DNA from: Ligula intestinalis
Lineage: Eukaryota > Platyhelminthes > Cestoda > Diphyllobothriidea > Diphyllobothriidae
Assembly (NCBI GenBank): GCA_036362985.1
Contig: JAYGXS010000003.1
Span: 67,521,695 to 67,585,694, forward strand
Length of the DNA: 64,000 bases
Direction: 5' to 3'
This document shows, piece after piece, positions 1 to 12,010 of the stretch (its first letter is position 1; every line of letters begins with the position of its first letter). Under the pieces are notes generated by a model that saw only the letters and a program-made list of their open reading frames with translations, did no database searches and was not told the DNA's origin. Made by a program: the position numbers and the translations under genes.

Positions 1-30
<30 letters not shown>
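1..30. repeat. (TA)n microsatellite
   Basis: The window opens inside an uninterrupted TA dinucleotide run; its true length is unknown because it is cut by the window edge. Confidence 0.95.
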
Positions 31-31
<1 letters not shown>

Positions 32-1661
32 CGCCTTTCTGTAACTTGTATTTTCTACCTTTTTTAAGTTTGTAAACAACTGTTTGCCGTGCCACTTTAA
101 CTGGTTTGCATGGTGAATCAACAGCGGACATTTTGCTCCTATTGTTCTTCTTCACAAGACAGGGTACTTAGTCGCTTTCGGAATATCCAGGTTATTGGAC
201 TCGGCTTGGCTTGACCTGTTATTAGTATGGGATCGCATCATCGGTTGCCTTTCTCATTAGCTTAAAACGCGTCGCCGTGGGAAGCCAAACGAGTCGCATA
301 CGGTGGCAGACATAAGTGGAAATGTAAAGCATCGACAAGGACTATAATTTGGCCATTGCAACTGAAAATGACGATATTTTGGCGGATATTAACCTATCTG
401 CCTACCATACTAACCACCTTTGCTGCCTATGTTGTTGTTAACAAGGAACAGCGTTTATCCACTTTGTATTTTTTTTTCTTAACCACAACACTTCGTTTGC
501 AATAACGAGGCCCTCCGTGCCTAAAATATGAAATCTATTTATTTAACTATTGAACAACTGAGGCCCGGGACTGGTCACGCAAGCAGCAACCAATGCAAAG
601 GACAAAGTGGTTCGCTAGGGCGCCGGCCAATGGCATGGCTCCATAGCCAACAAAAAGGAAAAATAACCTACCGCAGGCGAATGACCCGTTGGTTCAACGC
701 ACGACGTTTGGCGCAAATGATTAGCCGGACTGTGTGGGCACGTTTGAGTCTGCGCGTACTGCCTTCGAAGGTGACGCCACTCGATTAGTTTGGTGTACTA
801 AACCTGCGTGTGCGAAAAACTATTAACGGCCTTTGCTGGCGTGCCCAACGGTGGTACTGTGGTGGTCGCTGTTGCCCAACTCCCTCCTAAATCGTGATGC
901 CGCAGACGAGGTCACTCAGAGCATATAGCCCCGCGCGAAAGCAGTTTTCCCTCGGGCCTATGCGCAAACGGATGCGCGACCTTCATGGCTAGCCAACACA
1001 CACATCGTGTGTCCCGCGTTCTGGCCTCGACCAACAATGGCGTGACCTCAATCTATTTGGACTGACCTCAAGGCCGTGGTTACCACCAGACATTACTTCG
1101 GACATGGCCCACCTCACGGGCGGACGTGTGCTCCGATAGTCAAATCTCTCACAGCCTATTCTTCTATCCTTCTGCAGAATAAACTATTCCTTACACTCTA
1201 GCCTTCCCAAGACTTTTCATACCTCCTAAGGAACCGGGTCTGGAAGATTGTAGCTGTTAGTGGTTAACCTACCATAGCCTTAACACCTATAGTATGATAC
1301 ACGCCTATTTGATGTTAAAAGCCGAGTAAAGAGTAAAGATTATGAAACCTGTATGCTGGCACCGACGTAAGCGGAAGGCAGAGGAGTGGTGAGGTTGGTA
1401 GGATGTTTGTGGAAAGCCGTCGGCCTGGAATGCTGAATATGTCACCAAAATCGTCGGACCTAAACAGTCATGAACGACATCGACAGTGAGACATGTTGGT
1501 CAATGTTAATTGATCGACTGACCTCCTGACTGTAAAAGACAGGCGTTATAACAAAAGAAACAAGAGAATTGACCTTCGGCAGGCTAAGAGCATGTAGGTT
1601 GGACGTAAGGAGGTAGACGCCTACGGTTAGCTGTGCAATTTAGCCACATTTAAGTCACAGT
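31..1661. other. No gene seen; repeat-derived DNA
   Basis: I see no coding homology in this stretch. The open frame at 528-788 is low complexity in codon use and resembles nothing I recognise. The part around 1181-1290 is a diverged copy of a repeat that recurs at 9721-9840 (listed separately). Confidence 0.6.
1181..1290 (+). repeat. Interspersed repeat, copy 1
   Basis: This segment shares a core (CCTTCCCAAGACTT, then CTCCTAAGGAACC, then GGTCTGGAAGATTGTAG) with 9721-9840 in the same orientation. The family is unknown to me. In the second copy it sits inside an insertion that splits a LINE, so it is probably part of a mobile element. Confidence 0.65.
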
Positions 1662-2594
1662 GTGTTTGTTAGAATACTAAGCGAATCTGCCAATACAAGC
1701 GAACATCCGTGTCCCAGGAAGCAATTGAGAAGAAGCAGACTCGAAAACCGACGCATGGCGACGGCACAAGAAATTGCCTTGGCCCGTTTCTATGGCCTCC
1801 CCAAAATGCACAAGGAAGGTGCTCCTCTCCGACCCATCGTATCACTAAAAGGCACTCCAACGTACGGGCTAGCAAAGTGGCTGTTTCGGCTTCTTACATT
1901 TATGACCGCTGATTTGGAGACCACGGTCCGCTCGTCAACACAGTTCTTGGAGAAACTTAAACGGGTAAGTCTCTTGCCACGTGATATCTTGGTTTCCTTC
2001 GATGTCACGTCTCTTTTTCTTCTATCCCTCAAAATCTGGCAATCGAGACGGTCTAACTACTCCTACGAAACAAATAAGATGAGACGGAGAATCGCCTGAG
2101 ACACCCGGAAATCCTACAGCTCCTAAGTTCTGTCTCAGGACGTACTTCACGTTTGATGGAACGATCTGCGAGCAGGTGAACGAGACACCGATGGCTTCAC
2201 CGATTTCGGGACTCATAGCCGAGGCGGTCCTGCAGTAGCTGGAGTCGCTGGTTTTCCAACACTACAAACCGAAATTCTGGGCTCGGTATGTTGATGACAC
2301 CTTCGTCGTCATCGAACGGGATCAGGTGCTCACGTTCAAGGAACGGCTCAACAGCGTCTTCCCGGACATCCAATTTACGATGAAGGAAGAAGAGAACAAC
2401 CAACTGGCTTTTCTTGATGTCCTCACTTGTCAAAAAGTTTGTGATGGTCTGAAGACTAAAGTACTAAGGAAATCGACAAACACGACGCAAGTACTGAATT
2501 ACAACAGCAACCACCCAATCAGCCACAAACGCAGTTGCGTAAAAACTCTCTATCGGTATTTTAAGATGCACTGCAGCGAAAAGAAAACAAAGTT
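1662..2594 (+). pseudogene. Penelope-like element reverse transcriptase, decayed
   Basis: This encodes the Penelope-like RT that would copy the element's RNA. Visible landmarks are the ARFYGLPKMHK block near 1780-1812, the PLRPIVSLKGTP block, the VSFDVTSLF block near 1990-2020, and the catalytic YVDD at 2287-2298 followed by FPDIQFTM. The gene is dead. The frame changes near 2030-2100 and an in-frame TAG stands at 2236-2238. It continues into the GIY-YIG part at 2598-3344 after another frame break. It is about 75% alike by eye to the better copy at 45,379-46,530. RT identity is certain from motif order; exact ends are not. Confidence 0.88.
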
Positions 2595-2597
2595 GCC

Positions 2598-3344
2598 GTG
2601 GTAGAAAAAATCCGACGGGTGTTCAGAGAAAATGGCTACCCACGCAACTTCGTCAACCGTTGCTTGCACAAACGAGCTGGTCAACAAAAGCGCACCGACC
2701 CCAAGATTTGGCGTTCGATCCCGTACGTCACAAAAGTATCGGAAGCAGTCGGCCGCCTTCTCGCACCACTTGGAGTTGAAGTCGTACACAGGCCGGAGGC
2801 AACCATAAGGCGTCAGATAATGAAGCCGAAAGACCCACTGCCACAGCAAGAAACATTTGGGGTTCTCTACAGGATCTGGTGCAGTTGCGGTCAAAGCAAC
2901 TTTGTCGTACAAACTGGCAGACTTCTCAGGACGCGAATTGCCGAACACGCGGCTGCAGTTCGGCGAAATGATGCCAATTCTCAAGTTGCGGCTCATTCGA
3001 CGAGACCCGGCCACACCTTCAAATTTGATGAGGCCGAAATTCTCGCAAGAGGTGACAATCGGGTGAGCCGAGAACTACTTGAGTCATGGTTCACGGGCCC
3101 CCAATCCATCAACAAGTGCAACGATTTGCCCAATCCATATTCAATCCTGAGATTCAATTTGGCCAAAGCAAGCCGTCACTTGAGGAACGGGCAGGCCACC
3201 GCCTCATTGTACGTCAACACCGGGCAGCCAAACGGCCGAGCAATCATCATGCCCGAGCTCACCACCCGTGACGAAAGTTCAACAAGTCAGAGCCCGCGTG
3301 CCGTCCAACAAGCAGTTCACGCACAAGAAGGCAATCAACGTTAA
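2598..3344 (+). pseudogene. Penelope-like C-terminal GIY-YIG endonuclease domain, decayed
   Basis: This is the C-terminal part of the same element. After the RT thumb (RRVFRENGYPRNFV, then RSIPYVTKVSE) comes a GIY-YIG fold: GVLYRIWCSCGQSNFV, TGRLLRTRIAEH, and the downstream PGHTFKFDEAEIL and NRVSRELLESW blocks. The arginine and glutamate of the R-xxx-EH part are present. The second signature, normally Y-I/V-G, reads FVV, so nicking activity is doubtful. In Penelope-like elements this nuclease nicks target DNA to prime reverse transcription. Confidence 0.85.
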
Positions 3345-3426
3345 TTTTCGCTGTATGCTTGCAGCAATGACTGTGTCCTATAAATACTGCAAACGTCTGT
3401 GCATACTTAACCTTTCTGCTACTCAT

Positions 3427-3468
3427 ATATCTGATGACGAATCCGCGACGGATATCGAAACGTCAGGC
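3427..3468 (+). ncRNA. Hammerhead ribozyme motif of Penelope-like element
   Basis: The core CTGATGA is at 3431-3437 and GAAA at 3457-3460. Between them lies a stem II of CGA/TCG plus ATCC/GGAT with one bulged A and a five-base loop GCGAC. GAAA is followed by CGTC and then AGGC, the layout of the tiny-stem-III hammerheads known from Penelope-like elements. Helix I is poor here (ATAT facing AGGC), so cleavage may need a dimer or may be lost. It sits 260 bp after the GIY-YIG coding region, as expected for the element's 3' part. Confidence 0.75.
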
Positions 3469-3497
3469 GAATAAACATATTGTCCCAGCGATCGAGT

Positions 3498-3553
3498 CTT
3501 CTTCTTCTTATTCTTCTTCTTCTTCTTCTTCTTCTTCTTCTTCTTCTTCTTCT
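3498..3553 (+). repeat. (TTC)n tract at the 3' end of the Penelope-like element
   Basis: A CTT/TTC run with one interruption directly follows the hammerhead region and marks the element's 3' end. Confidence 0.9.
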
Positions 3554-6500
3554 CATCATCTAAGCGAATCTATCGGCTGAATGTCGAAATCATGTGGGCG
3601 GGAACTGCTAAAAACGAACTCCCGCCTCTGCGGTGACCAATAGAGGATGGTTCAAATAAGTGCGAGAGGTTATTAAAATCTGATAAGTGGTTTGTAAATA
3701 ATAGCCAATTAGCTTTAAATTTTAAGTAAGAACAACTTCCGCAAACTCACCAATTTTTGTTGGACGACAAACGCTGAGGTTTGGCTGAACTCCGTTCTGC
3801 TTAAAAGATAGAGTAAGTGGTGATTATTAATACCTTCCTCCAGGCGACCCTACTAGGAATCTCTAACCCAGTATTCCCTCAGCCGGACTACGAACTGATG
3901 GAATGGCCGAAATTTATTGAACTATCACAGTGGGTTAAGTCCATAGATGAACCTCTTGCCACCGGGATCTTCAGGTCTGGTTTCTTATGGTAAGAGATGT
4001 AGCGAGAGGCTAGAGGGAAAGGAATAGTTCATTCTGTACAGAAGAATTAAAGGATAGGTATGAAGAAGTTGACTATTGGATGAGTTCAGTATAGCGGTTC
4101 TGGCGGGAGGCGGGTCCGAATTGTGTAAACACGTAGATTGTCACCGGCGTTTTAAGCGGTCTTTGCTTGAGTCAGTCTTGAAAGGTGATTAGCCAGAAGG
4201 GGAGGCACACTAGTTTACGCGTTGTGCGCAGTTTGTAGCACCTGTGATTGGCTCTCCTAGAGGCGAGTCGATACTTCCATCACATGATCTCATGTTTGGC
4301 GTGTTTCGGGAGAATCAAAGTGCTGCAGAGCCATTACAGAACTAAAAACAGAATTGAGGGACAGAATTGGCACAGAGGAAAATGCCTGAAAATAAAAGAC
4401 AGCCAAACCCCGTTAAAATGACGGCGAGGTATCTTCGAGGAAGCTAGCATGAAAAATCCTCTCCACAAACGTAAAAAGTATGATTAAAAAGCTTGAGTAA
4501 CTGAAAAAGTGCCTTATTAAATAGAACCCCATATTATGGGTTTCACTGAAACCTGAATTTCGGGAAATATCACCGATTTCGAAATATAACTTACAAGATG
4601 TCAACATTTCAGGAGAGACAGACCAACTCGGGAAGAAGGAGCTTCAGCTAATAATATCTGCAAACTGACCGCCATCGCTACGGGACATATTCCAGATTTG
4701 GAAATTTTTAGCATCAGTTTACCTACAAAGTACGCCAGACCACTGAAGCTTTTTTTGACATATAGTTAGGCAAGTCAGGCCTCTGAGCAGGACAACATCC
4801 TCATAGTGGAACTGTACAAAGTCAGTGAAAAGAAAGCTATCCATATCATCGATGATTTTAACACTCCTGGTGTGTACTGAAAAAAACATGGACTTCGCGG
4901 GGGCTGCTACAAAACCTCAGTCATATATTATTACATTCGGCCACGGACATACTTCTCTACCGCAACATAATTTTTGTAACATGGGCTAGAGAAGGACAAC
5001 AGTCGAACTACCTTGAACTACTTGTGTCTCAAAAGGAGGAAACTGTGATGAACCTGCAGGATCGACCGTCTTTAGGGCCAAACGACCACTTAACGCTGCA
5101 GTCCGAGTACCTGCAGCTGTCAAAACCATGACATGTTAAAAAGAAACATTTGGAAGGGGACTACGAACTTATGGGTAGAAAACTGTCAGATGTATCATGG
5201 GAACAAAAACTGCATGCTGGAGCAAATGACCACTAGATGTCTTTAAGCTCTGTTTTCTCAGAAGAAAAACAACTACAAACGGCCTAAAATGAATAAGCAC
5301 AAACTCACAGGTCTCTTTCAGAAAAGAAATTGCTTTTGGGCACGTCACAGAACAACAGGCTCCGTTAAGCACGTACAAGAACATAATTCATAACCTAACG
5401 GTAGGGCTTCATATTGGGACAGACGGAGGAAAAGCATTGATAATAAAGAAACTACTTGAAAACTTAAGATAAGTCGAATTTGTGATAACACAAACTTCTT
5501 TCGTTATGTTAGGCAATGTGAGGTGTTCTAGTAATTTTTTGGCATAAAGGCCTTCCTTTCAGTTGAACGCCCGAGCGCCCTGTTGTTCTTTGGTAGCGCA
5601 TCTTCTTCCTGATTATGGCCGGTACTCAGTCGTTCGTTTACGCCCGCTGTCTTCTGGTTGTGTCCACGCACTGTAATTCCACTAGAATGCTCGATCACAG
5701 GCCGAGGCAAAGTGTTAACAAACACATATTTATTACGAATACAGTAGAATAATAACGATAATACACTGTCATACAAGCAAACACGTAACCGAAGAAGCCA
5801 ATCGGGGGAAGGTGGAGCTTGAGACTACCACCGGGGAAGGGAAACACTCCGTGGGACCCTCGCAGGAAGGGCAACTGTCATTTACAACTGTCTACTAGGG
5901 AGGGTGGGGCTGAAGACCACCGCCACGATGTATCCCTACGAGGATGCTGAACTGCACAAGAGATATCCGCTAACAATAAATAAATAAACCCTTTCAAGTG
6001 CCTCATAATACTAATTGGCTGCATAAGGAGTACAAAGAGAACGCAGAACCTGATGCCTGCCCTTAGGTATGCTGACGAAAAAAACTGGAGACCGCGGGCC
6101 ATCCATTCTTTCCTTTGTCGTTCAATCCTTCCTCGTCCGAGAGCCTTATCCTTTTTATGCTGGTCCATCCGTTTATCATCCTGTGTCCCCCTCCTTACCC
6201 CTCCCCTTCCTCCCTCTTATTCTCCAAAACAGAGAAACCAGAGTTTTCATTAGACACAGTCAGGGTGGAATTACTACAGCTGATGCCGAGTAAATAATAT
6301 GGCCCTTGACTAGCGTTACGTGAACGTATTAAGAAACTGTGCAAAGTAGTGCCTGTAAGCGAAATCTCGAAGGAGTGGAGTTGGGCAAGAACCTCCCTGA
6401 TCTGTAAGTGAGATTCACCATTCGCAGGCTAAAATTACCGTTTTGTAAGTTTAAATTATATCGCGTGTAAAATGACGTAGCGTATTATTAAAAGGTATTG

Positions 6501-7099
6501 AATGGGATATGTGGAAATAAATAAATAGATAAATAAATAGTACATTTAAGGTCCAAGGGGGCCTTTCATTACAACTTAGTGCAATCGTGAAAATATGAAA
6601 ATAAAAATAGTGCCAATTAACAACGAACTCTTATAAAATAATTATCTGGGCAGTAAAAAACTCCTACATCGGTGGATGAGTACAGAGAGCCACCGATTTC
6701 CCAAAAATGTAGGAGAAAAAACTGCCTTAATAGGTAGCATGGTATGACATGATGCAATTAGATGGGATCCTGCTGTTGAGGATTTGGGACGCTTATTGTC
6801 ATGGGAAAAATAATATAGCGGTGAGTTAAGAAATGGTCATTCAGAACAACAGGAGAAGAAAGTAGATGTCAAGGCAACATCACAAAGATGCGACCCACCA
6901 GACTCCAGAGTCCACCGACAAGTTGGCAACCAAGCGATAACCATCAATAGCGACCTCGAAGATCACCGTATCCAGGTAAGAGCTTCAAATGCCAGGAGGA
7001 CCCTTTTCAAAATCTACACGTTGCGTGTTTGGAAACGAAACAGACAGTAACGACTTTATTGCCTCCAAATTTAAATGCTTACGTAACTTGCCTTTGAAA
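3554..7099. other. Stretch without a recognised gene
   Basis: I find no protein homology or RNA gene here. There is a short AAAT-type microsatellite at about 6517-6541. Around 5810-5930 a motif of the form GGGAAGGTGGAGCTTGAGACTACCAC recurs once in diverged form. Open frames at 5528-5776 and 6053-6297 have no features of genes. Confidence 0.55.
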
Positions 7100-8740
7100 A
7101 TCGATAATTAAGTAGCCAACCTAATTTCAAGTGGGAGATTGCTCCAAATTAAAGCATATTTGGAGGTAAAATAACGAGAACGGTTAGATGTAAAGCTAAG
7201 GTGTGGTACAATTATCATGGAAGAGTTACGAGTGGCGTAAGGTCGGTTTACCGGAGTAAGAGCGTTAATTTGTGGGAGATCAGGAATATTGCTAACGCAA
7301 AACAGAAGGCATTTCCCGCGTCGAGTCTTCTTTCCCAAAGAAATTTAATGTTTGATAACTGACACCTAGCTGTATAAGAAATACCAGACCCAGAAAGAGA
7401 AAATATTCTACGAGCGAAAAGTCCATGAACCTTTTCAATCTTACTACGGTCACTCGTGTTCATAAGACCAAAAAGTGGACAGGTGTATTCTTGCATAGGA
7501 GAACAAACATACGGCATAGTTTAAACTTTATTTCTGAAAAGAAAAAAATATGCGATAAAAACCCACATATCTGTGTGGCCTTGGCAGAAAATCGATCTGC
7601 ATGAGGTGATAATTCAAGCTTATTCGTGTAAGTAAGAAACAAATCCTTTATTGTAGATCGTTCTAACAGTGGACTATTTTGGAAGATAATGGGCCCAGGA
7701 AGCTTTGCGGGACCAAAACACATGAAACTACATTTGGACGGAGAAAACTCCATCTGCCATGTGGCGCTCCAACTTGAGAGGGTATGCAAGTCTGCGTTGA
7801 CTTTATCAACGCAACTACCGGCCGTGTCGTTAAAAAATGAGTAGATACACTTACGGTCATCAGCATAAATGAAATTTTTCAAGGTATTTAGCACTGTTGA
7901 AATTTAATTTATGTAAAGAATGAAAAGGAGGGGACCTAAAACATTGCCTTAAAAAACGCCACTCGTGATTGGTTGAGGCATCGAGTAGCTATTGCCTACT
8001 AAGACCTTGTGGCTGCGGTTAGACAGGTATATAATTCAGAAGGCAGGTTTCACATGACCTTCCAGGTAGAAATACATGCTGTGAGGTGCTAAATAGTTTA
8101 TTTTCCTACAAAAATCGAGAATTTGATTAAAAATGATCTTTTCCAGAAGTTTGGCTAGGGCCAGCAATGACGAGGCCCTTCGTCCGAACGAGATCCTGAC
8201 TTGAAGACTGAAAGAATAATAGATTTCTTCCATGAATCAGGAAAGAAACCGCTAAGAAGATAAGCTGAGAATAGATGACTTAGCAATCGGTGAAGCTCAA
8301 CACTCTCTTGATAAGTGAGTTTGTAATGCCATCAGTTCCCGAGGAGTGTGAGTTTTGTAAACGGCTAATGTGCTTACGAATTACTTCTATGGATAAATTT
8401 ATGGTTCTGATAGTATTAACTAAGCATGGCTGAAACGACGGGAGCGATTCAGATTCCGCCGTAAGATGCTTTGCAAAGAATGCACTAAACAGTTCAGCCT
8501 TGTCAGACTCATCCAGCACAAAGGTTTCATCTTCATTCAGTAAAGGAGGGATTTCGTGACCTCGTTTAGCGGAGGACCGACAACGGAACAGTTGGGCAAT
8601 AGATTTTGCAGAGTTTAACTCGCTGAGTGCGCAAGATTCCAAGTTTTTGTCACGTGCAAGATGAATCATAGACGCTAATTCGAAAATGTCTGTGATAATG
8701 AGGTGCACAGATAATGAACTAGTAGATTGATCTTTCAACT
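7100..8740 (-). pseudogene. CR1/Jockey-like LINE reverse transcriptase, decayed
   Basis: Reading down the minus strand, the pre-RT and fingers region is at 8738-8280 (ends SSGTDGITNSLIKRVLSF). The palm has FIYADD with the catalytic YADD at about 7867-7856. The thumb and C-terminal region follow (LFARRIFSLSGSGISYTAR; then NSSMIIVPH and YALIWSNLPLEIR at 7340-7110). Frames change several times (about 8280, 8040, 7460 and 7250), so no full protein remains. The endonuclease part lies upstream at 9174-9389. The family assignment is by motif style. Confidence 0.8.
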
Positions 8741-9173
8741 GTCTTTACAATTTCTTTAGTCTGGGCAAAAGAAAGTAAGGAACGGTGGGGTCCGAAGTAT
8801 AATGCTTAACATTTTTTATCGGCACAAATTCCAAAATGCTATTTGAAATTGCCGTCGTTAAGTCACAGAGAATTGTTACACTGTTCGTGGACAAAAGATC
8901 CTGCCAGTCTAGTGATTCCATAAAGTTGTTTATTAAATTAATATCATCTAGGTCAAAAGCGTGGCAGGTACGAACAGTGCAAGCCTTTTTTGTAGAGGCC
9001 AGCGGAAGCTAACAATGGATTAAAGTATGGTCACTTTAGAAGAGGTTCTGATTGTAGTCAACGAAAAGAGGATACATTTCGTTCGTGAAAATTATGTCTA
9101 AAATATGCTGATCCCTCGTTGGGGAACAGATAAACTGAGACCAGTTTGAAAAATTTATGGTATCTAGGAAGGG

Positions 9174-9389
9174 CTAAAATCTGGGTGGACAACAATTCAA
9201 TGAGCAATCAATTTCGGGAAAGTTTAAATCCCCAGCGATAACTTTAGCGTCAAAGGCGGGCTCCAAAATCAGGCTAAATATTTCGCAACGCTTTTCATCA
9301 TCTTCGGAGGATGAGTTAGGGGGATTATAAATGCATCCGATAATCGCCTTTTGACGGGGAGAGAGGATTGTAGTGGCCCTAGCAGCCAC
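9174..9389 (-). pseudogene. LINE apurinic-like endonuclease fragment
   Basis: The minus-strand frame carries KAIIGCIYNPPNSS followed by AKVIAGDLNFPEIDC. These are the CxYxPP and GDFN blocks of the EN domain that nicks target DNA in CR1/Jockey-type LINEs. It belongs to the same element as the RT at 7.1-8.7 kb. Its 5' side breaks off at about 9405, where an insertion begins. Confidence 0.78.
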
Positions 9390-10600
9390 TTGAAACCCAA
9401 GATCTGACGGACAACGCCTTTGCCCTGCGTGCCTAATGCCGCCTGCGGTCAGGTGCTAAGTCCCGGCACCCCCTGTCCATTCTCGCTCAATGGTCTGAGC
9501 CATCTACTGACACACATGGCTTCATCTTGCCAAGGCAAACAATCACCATCAGTCTACCGAGACAAAGCGAGTATTTGGTGGCCACTCGCGATGACTGTGG
9601 TTAGAGGTTACTTGGGATTCCACTCAGGTGCGTCACGGTCGGCAACGCCGCCCTGCCCTACGTGCCTCGCGGTCCTTTACCCTGCAGGACCTATTGGCAA
9701 CGTTCCCCTTATCCCTTCTGTAAACAATGCACTGTTCCGTCTACTCTGCCTTCCCAAGACTTCTCCTATCTCCTAAGGAACCAAGGTCTGGAAGATTGTA
9801 GGCGTTGGGGTTAACCGTCATAACCTTAAGACATATAACTGGTGACCACAATCGTGAGATGAACACGCAACTAAACTTCTGATGTGGCCGAGCTCAATCA
9901 TCGTCAGACATCCCTCGCCTTCAACTGAATTTCTCATGCGTCATCTCCTTTGGCCAAGAAATGTTGAATTTCATTACCGACACACTGTCGTAAAACAAGA
10001 GAGAGATGCTCAATCCTCACAGCCCACGGACCTTAGGCTCTGGTTCCTTCCCCATCCCAGGGAGCAGTTTTTCGCTATGAGTGCTAAGACTCAGACCTCT
10101 TTTCCAAACCATGTTCCTACTTCTACTGCCAACGGTATCCCTTCCTCCTGTCAGCAAACACTAACACGGCAAACTGATTTGCCGTCGAAGTTCAACGCAG
10201 CCAACCACGCTCCCTCCCAAGTAGTCGAGATGACCAATCTCCTAAAAGATACCGATGCACGCGTAGTCGAGAAGTTTCCTCCCACCGCAGACCCGGTTGC
10301 CAACGTGGACGTGAGATGACCTAACCTCCTCCCAAGCGGCACTGGCGGCATTAATTCACCTCTCGCATGCCAGCCACAGAAGCTCATGCAGGCCACAACT
10401 GTCCCTTCAACCTGGCTCCCACAAACCAGCCACACGAACACTAGCTATTCGAACCCTACCATTGGTACGTACCTCGTACCCTATCCTTTACTTATCTTCC
10501 TTCGTTGCATTTCTTTCATCAATGGACTTTGGTCTTTGAGGGGAGCACTTGTAGTGGCCCGAGCAGCCACTTTGAACCCAAGATCTGACGGAAAGCTCTA
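9366..10600. mobile_element. Insertion of about 1.15 kb in the LINE, flanked by a ~45-bp direct repeat
   Basis: The sequence GTAGTGGCCCTAGCAGCCACT...AAGATCTGACGGA at 9369-9412 recurs as 10,551-10,592 with few changes. Both copies read as the same piece of LINE endonuclease code on the minus strand. The DNA between them contains the repeat shared with 1181-1290 and weak open frames (9420-9776, 9882-10,319) of no known family. A 45-bp duplication is long for a normal target-site duplication, so the mechanism is uncertain. Confidence 0.55.
9721..9840 (+). repeat. Interspersed repeat, copy 2
   Basis: It is the counterpart of 1181-1290. It shares the CTTCCCAAGACTT, CTCCTAAGGAACC and GGTCTGGAAGATTGTAG blocks and then GTTAACC and CCTTAA. 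Confidence 0.65.
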
Positions 10601-10649
10601 AGTTGAGCCATCTTATTGAAAACAGATCTTGCATTAAGCAAGATGATAT

Positions 10650-11042
10650 CTAGTGTAGATCGAGTAATCGAACTAGGGTTATCTTTATTTTGTAATAAAA
10701 ATTTGGAGGTGGGTAATTGAATTGGCGATTTGGAGAATAGCCACCAACTGGATCAGGCCAATTAACATTAGAAGGCTGAGGGTAATAGCTAAAAGCTGCA
10801 GGTAGATAGCTCTGTGACATCGAAGGGCCATAGGGATTAGTACCATGATGAGCTTGCTGAAAGTTACAAGGAAATTTGGAAAACATAGATGGAAAATAAA
10901 GGCTGGTGGGCGAGTTAAGGTAACTATGAGGATTAAGCGTTGGAAATCCTGGCCTAGTTTGATAATTGTGATAAGTAGGGTAACCTATATGTTTGTTATC
11001 TTCATGTTGTATAGGCTTAGTTAGTGTTTGGGAAGGCTGCAT
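10650..11042 (-). pseudogene. Probable ORF1 of the CR1-like LINE
   Basis: A 130-codon minus-strand frame is rich in Pro, Tyr, Asn and Ser (for example FSYYPQPSNVNWPDPVGGY) and lies just 5' of the LINE's endonuclease start on that strand. Low-complexity ORF1 proteins that bind RNA are usual there. It has no zinc knuckle or RRM that I can see. It could also be non-coding LINE leader; position is the main argument. Confidence 0.45.
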
Positions 11043-11407
11043 GCTCGTGGTTGAGTTCCAGCATTGGGTGATTTAATAAAAGGTTTGGGAGGACTCTGTT
11101 CGAGTAACGAAGCTGTTGGTCAACCTGATGAAGAGGGCTTGCTGGAATTTCTAGGAGGGCTACCAGAATTATTAGCTATGGCAAATAATGAAGCATCATA
11201 GTTGGAAGTAGACGGGGATGTCTGGTGACTTGAGGGGGAGGAGACGTTTGCAGAACTGCGGATCGGTTACCCAGGTTTGCCAAGAGTAAGAGTACATTGC
11301 TCCCTAGGCTTCCCAGGGCTGCGACCAGGAAATTAAGACAGTTGCAGTGAATTTACAACTTTTTCAGAAGAACTCGAAGCTATTCTTCGTTCAATTGGGG
11401 TAAGAAC

Positions 11408-12010
11408 ATGACAGAGCAAACATTTGGTATTTTTCAGATATTTGGAAACAAGATCTTGGTGTTTAAAAAGGAAGTCGAGTTCAGGAAAACCTACGGAGCG
11501 TTTGTTCGGTCTCACTTGGAGTATGCTGTCCAGGCCTGGCGTCCGTGGTTCAAGAAGGATTATCTGCACCTGGAACGAGTGCAGGCGAGGGCTACGAAGA
11601 TGGTCAAGAATCTTGGTCATCTGCCTTATGAGGACAGACTGACCGAACTTGATCTTTTCCCTCTCAATTATAGGCAACTCCGCGGGGACCTCATACAAAC
11701 CTACCGAATTGTTAGAGGCCGAGACTGTGCCCTAGAATTTGATGATTTCTTCGAATTGGCTCGGACTGACCATCTGCGAGGTCATCCTTTTAAACTACAG
11801 AGGAAACCGGCCCGTATCGACGTTCGACGAAACGCCTTCTCTCAGAGGGTCATTGGAGCGTGGAACGGACTCCCGGAAGATGTGGTCCTCTCAGATACTG
11901 TTGACATTTTTAAACACAAACTTGATTCTCATTTGCTGAGAAACTGTGGCAGATATAATGAACAAAGTGTCAGTAGCAGCACCTTGCAACTGGCTCACAC
12001 TTATCGCTGA
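11408..12010 (+). pseudogene. LINE reverse transcriptase C-terminal part, 5'-truncated
   Basis: The frame begins to match at about 11,490 (YGAFVRSHLEYAVQAWRPW) and continues through RVQARATKMVKNL, LDLFPLNYRQLRGDLIQTYRI, HPFKLQRKPARID and VIGAWNGLPEDVV to the stop at 12,010. It aligns along its whole length with the last 190 codons of the element at 40,769-41,743, so the two belong to one LINE family. The YxDD-bearing palm is absent, a normal result of 5' truncation during insertion. Confidence 0.85.

Noticed and set aside
10151..10441. Minus-strand 96-codon frame in the insertion
   Set aside because: No motif or homology and overlaps an equally long plus frame; no way to prefer either.
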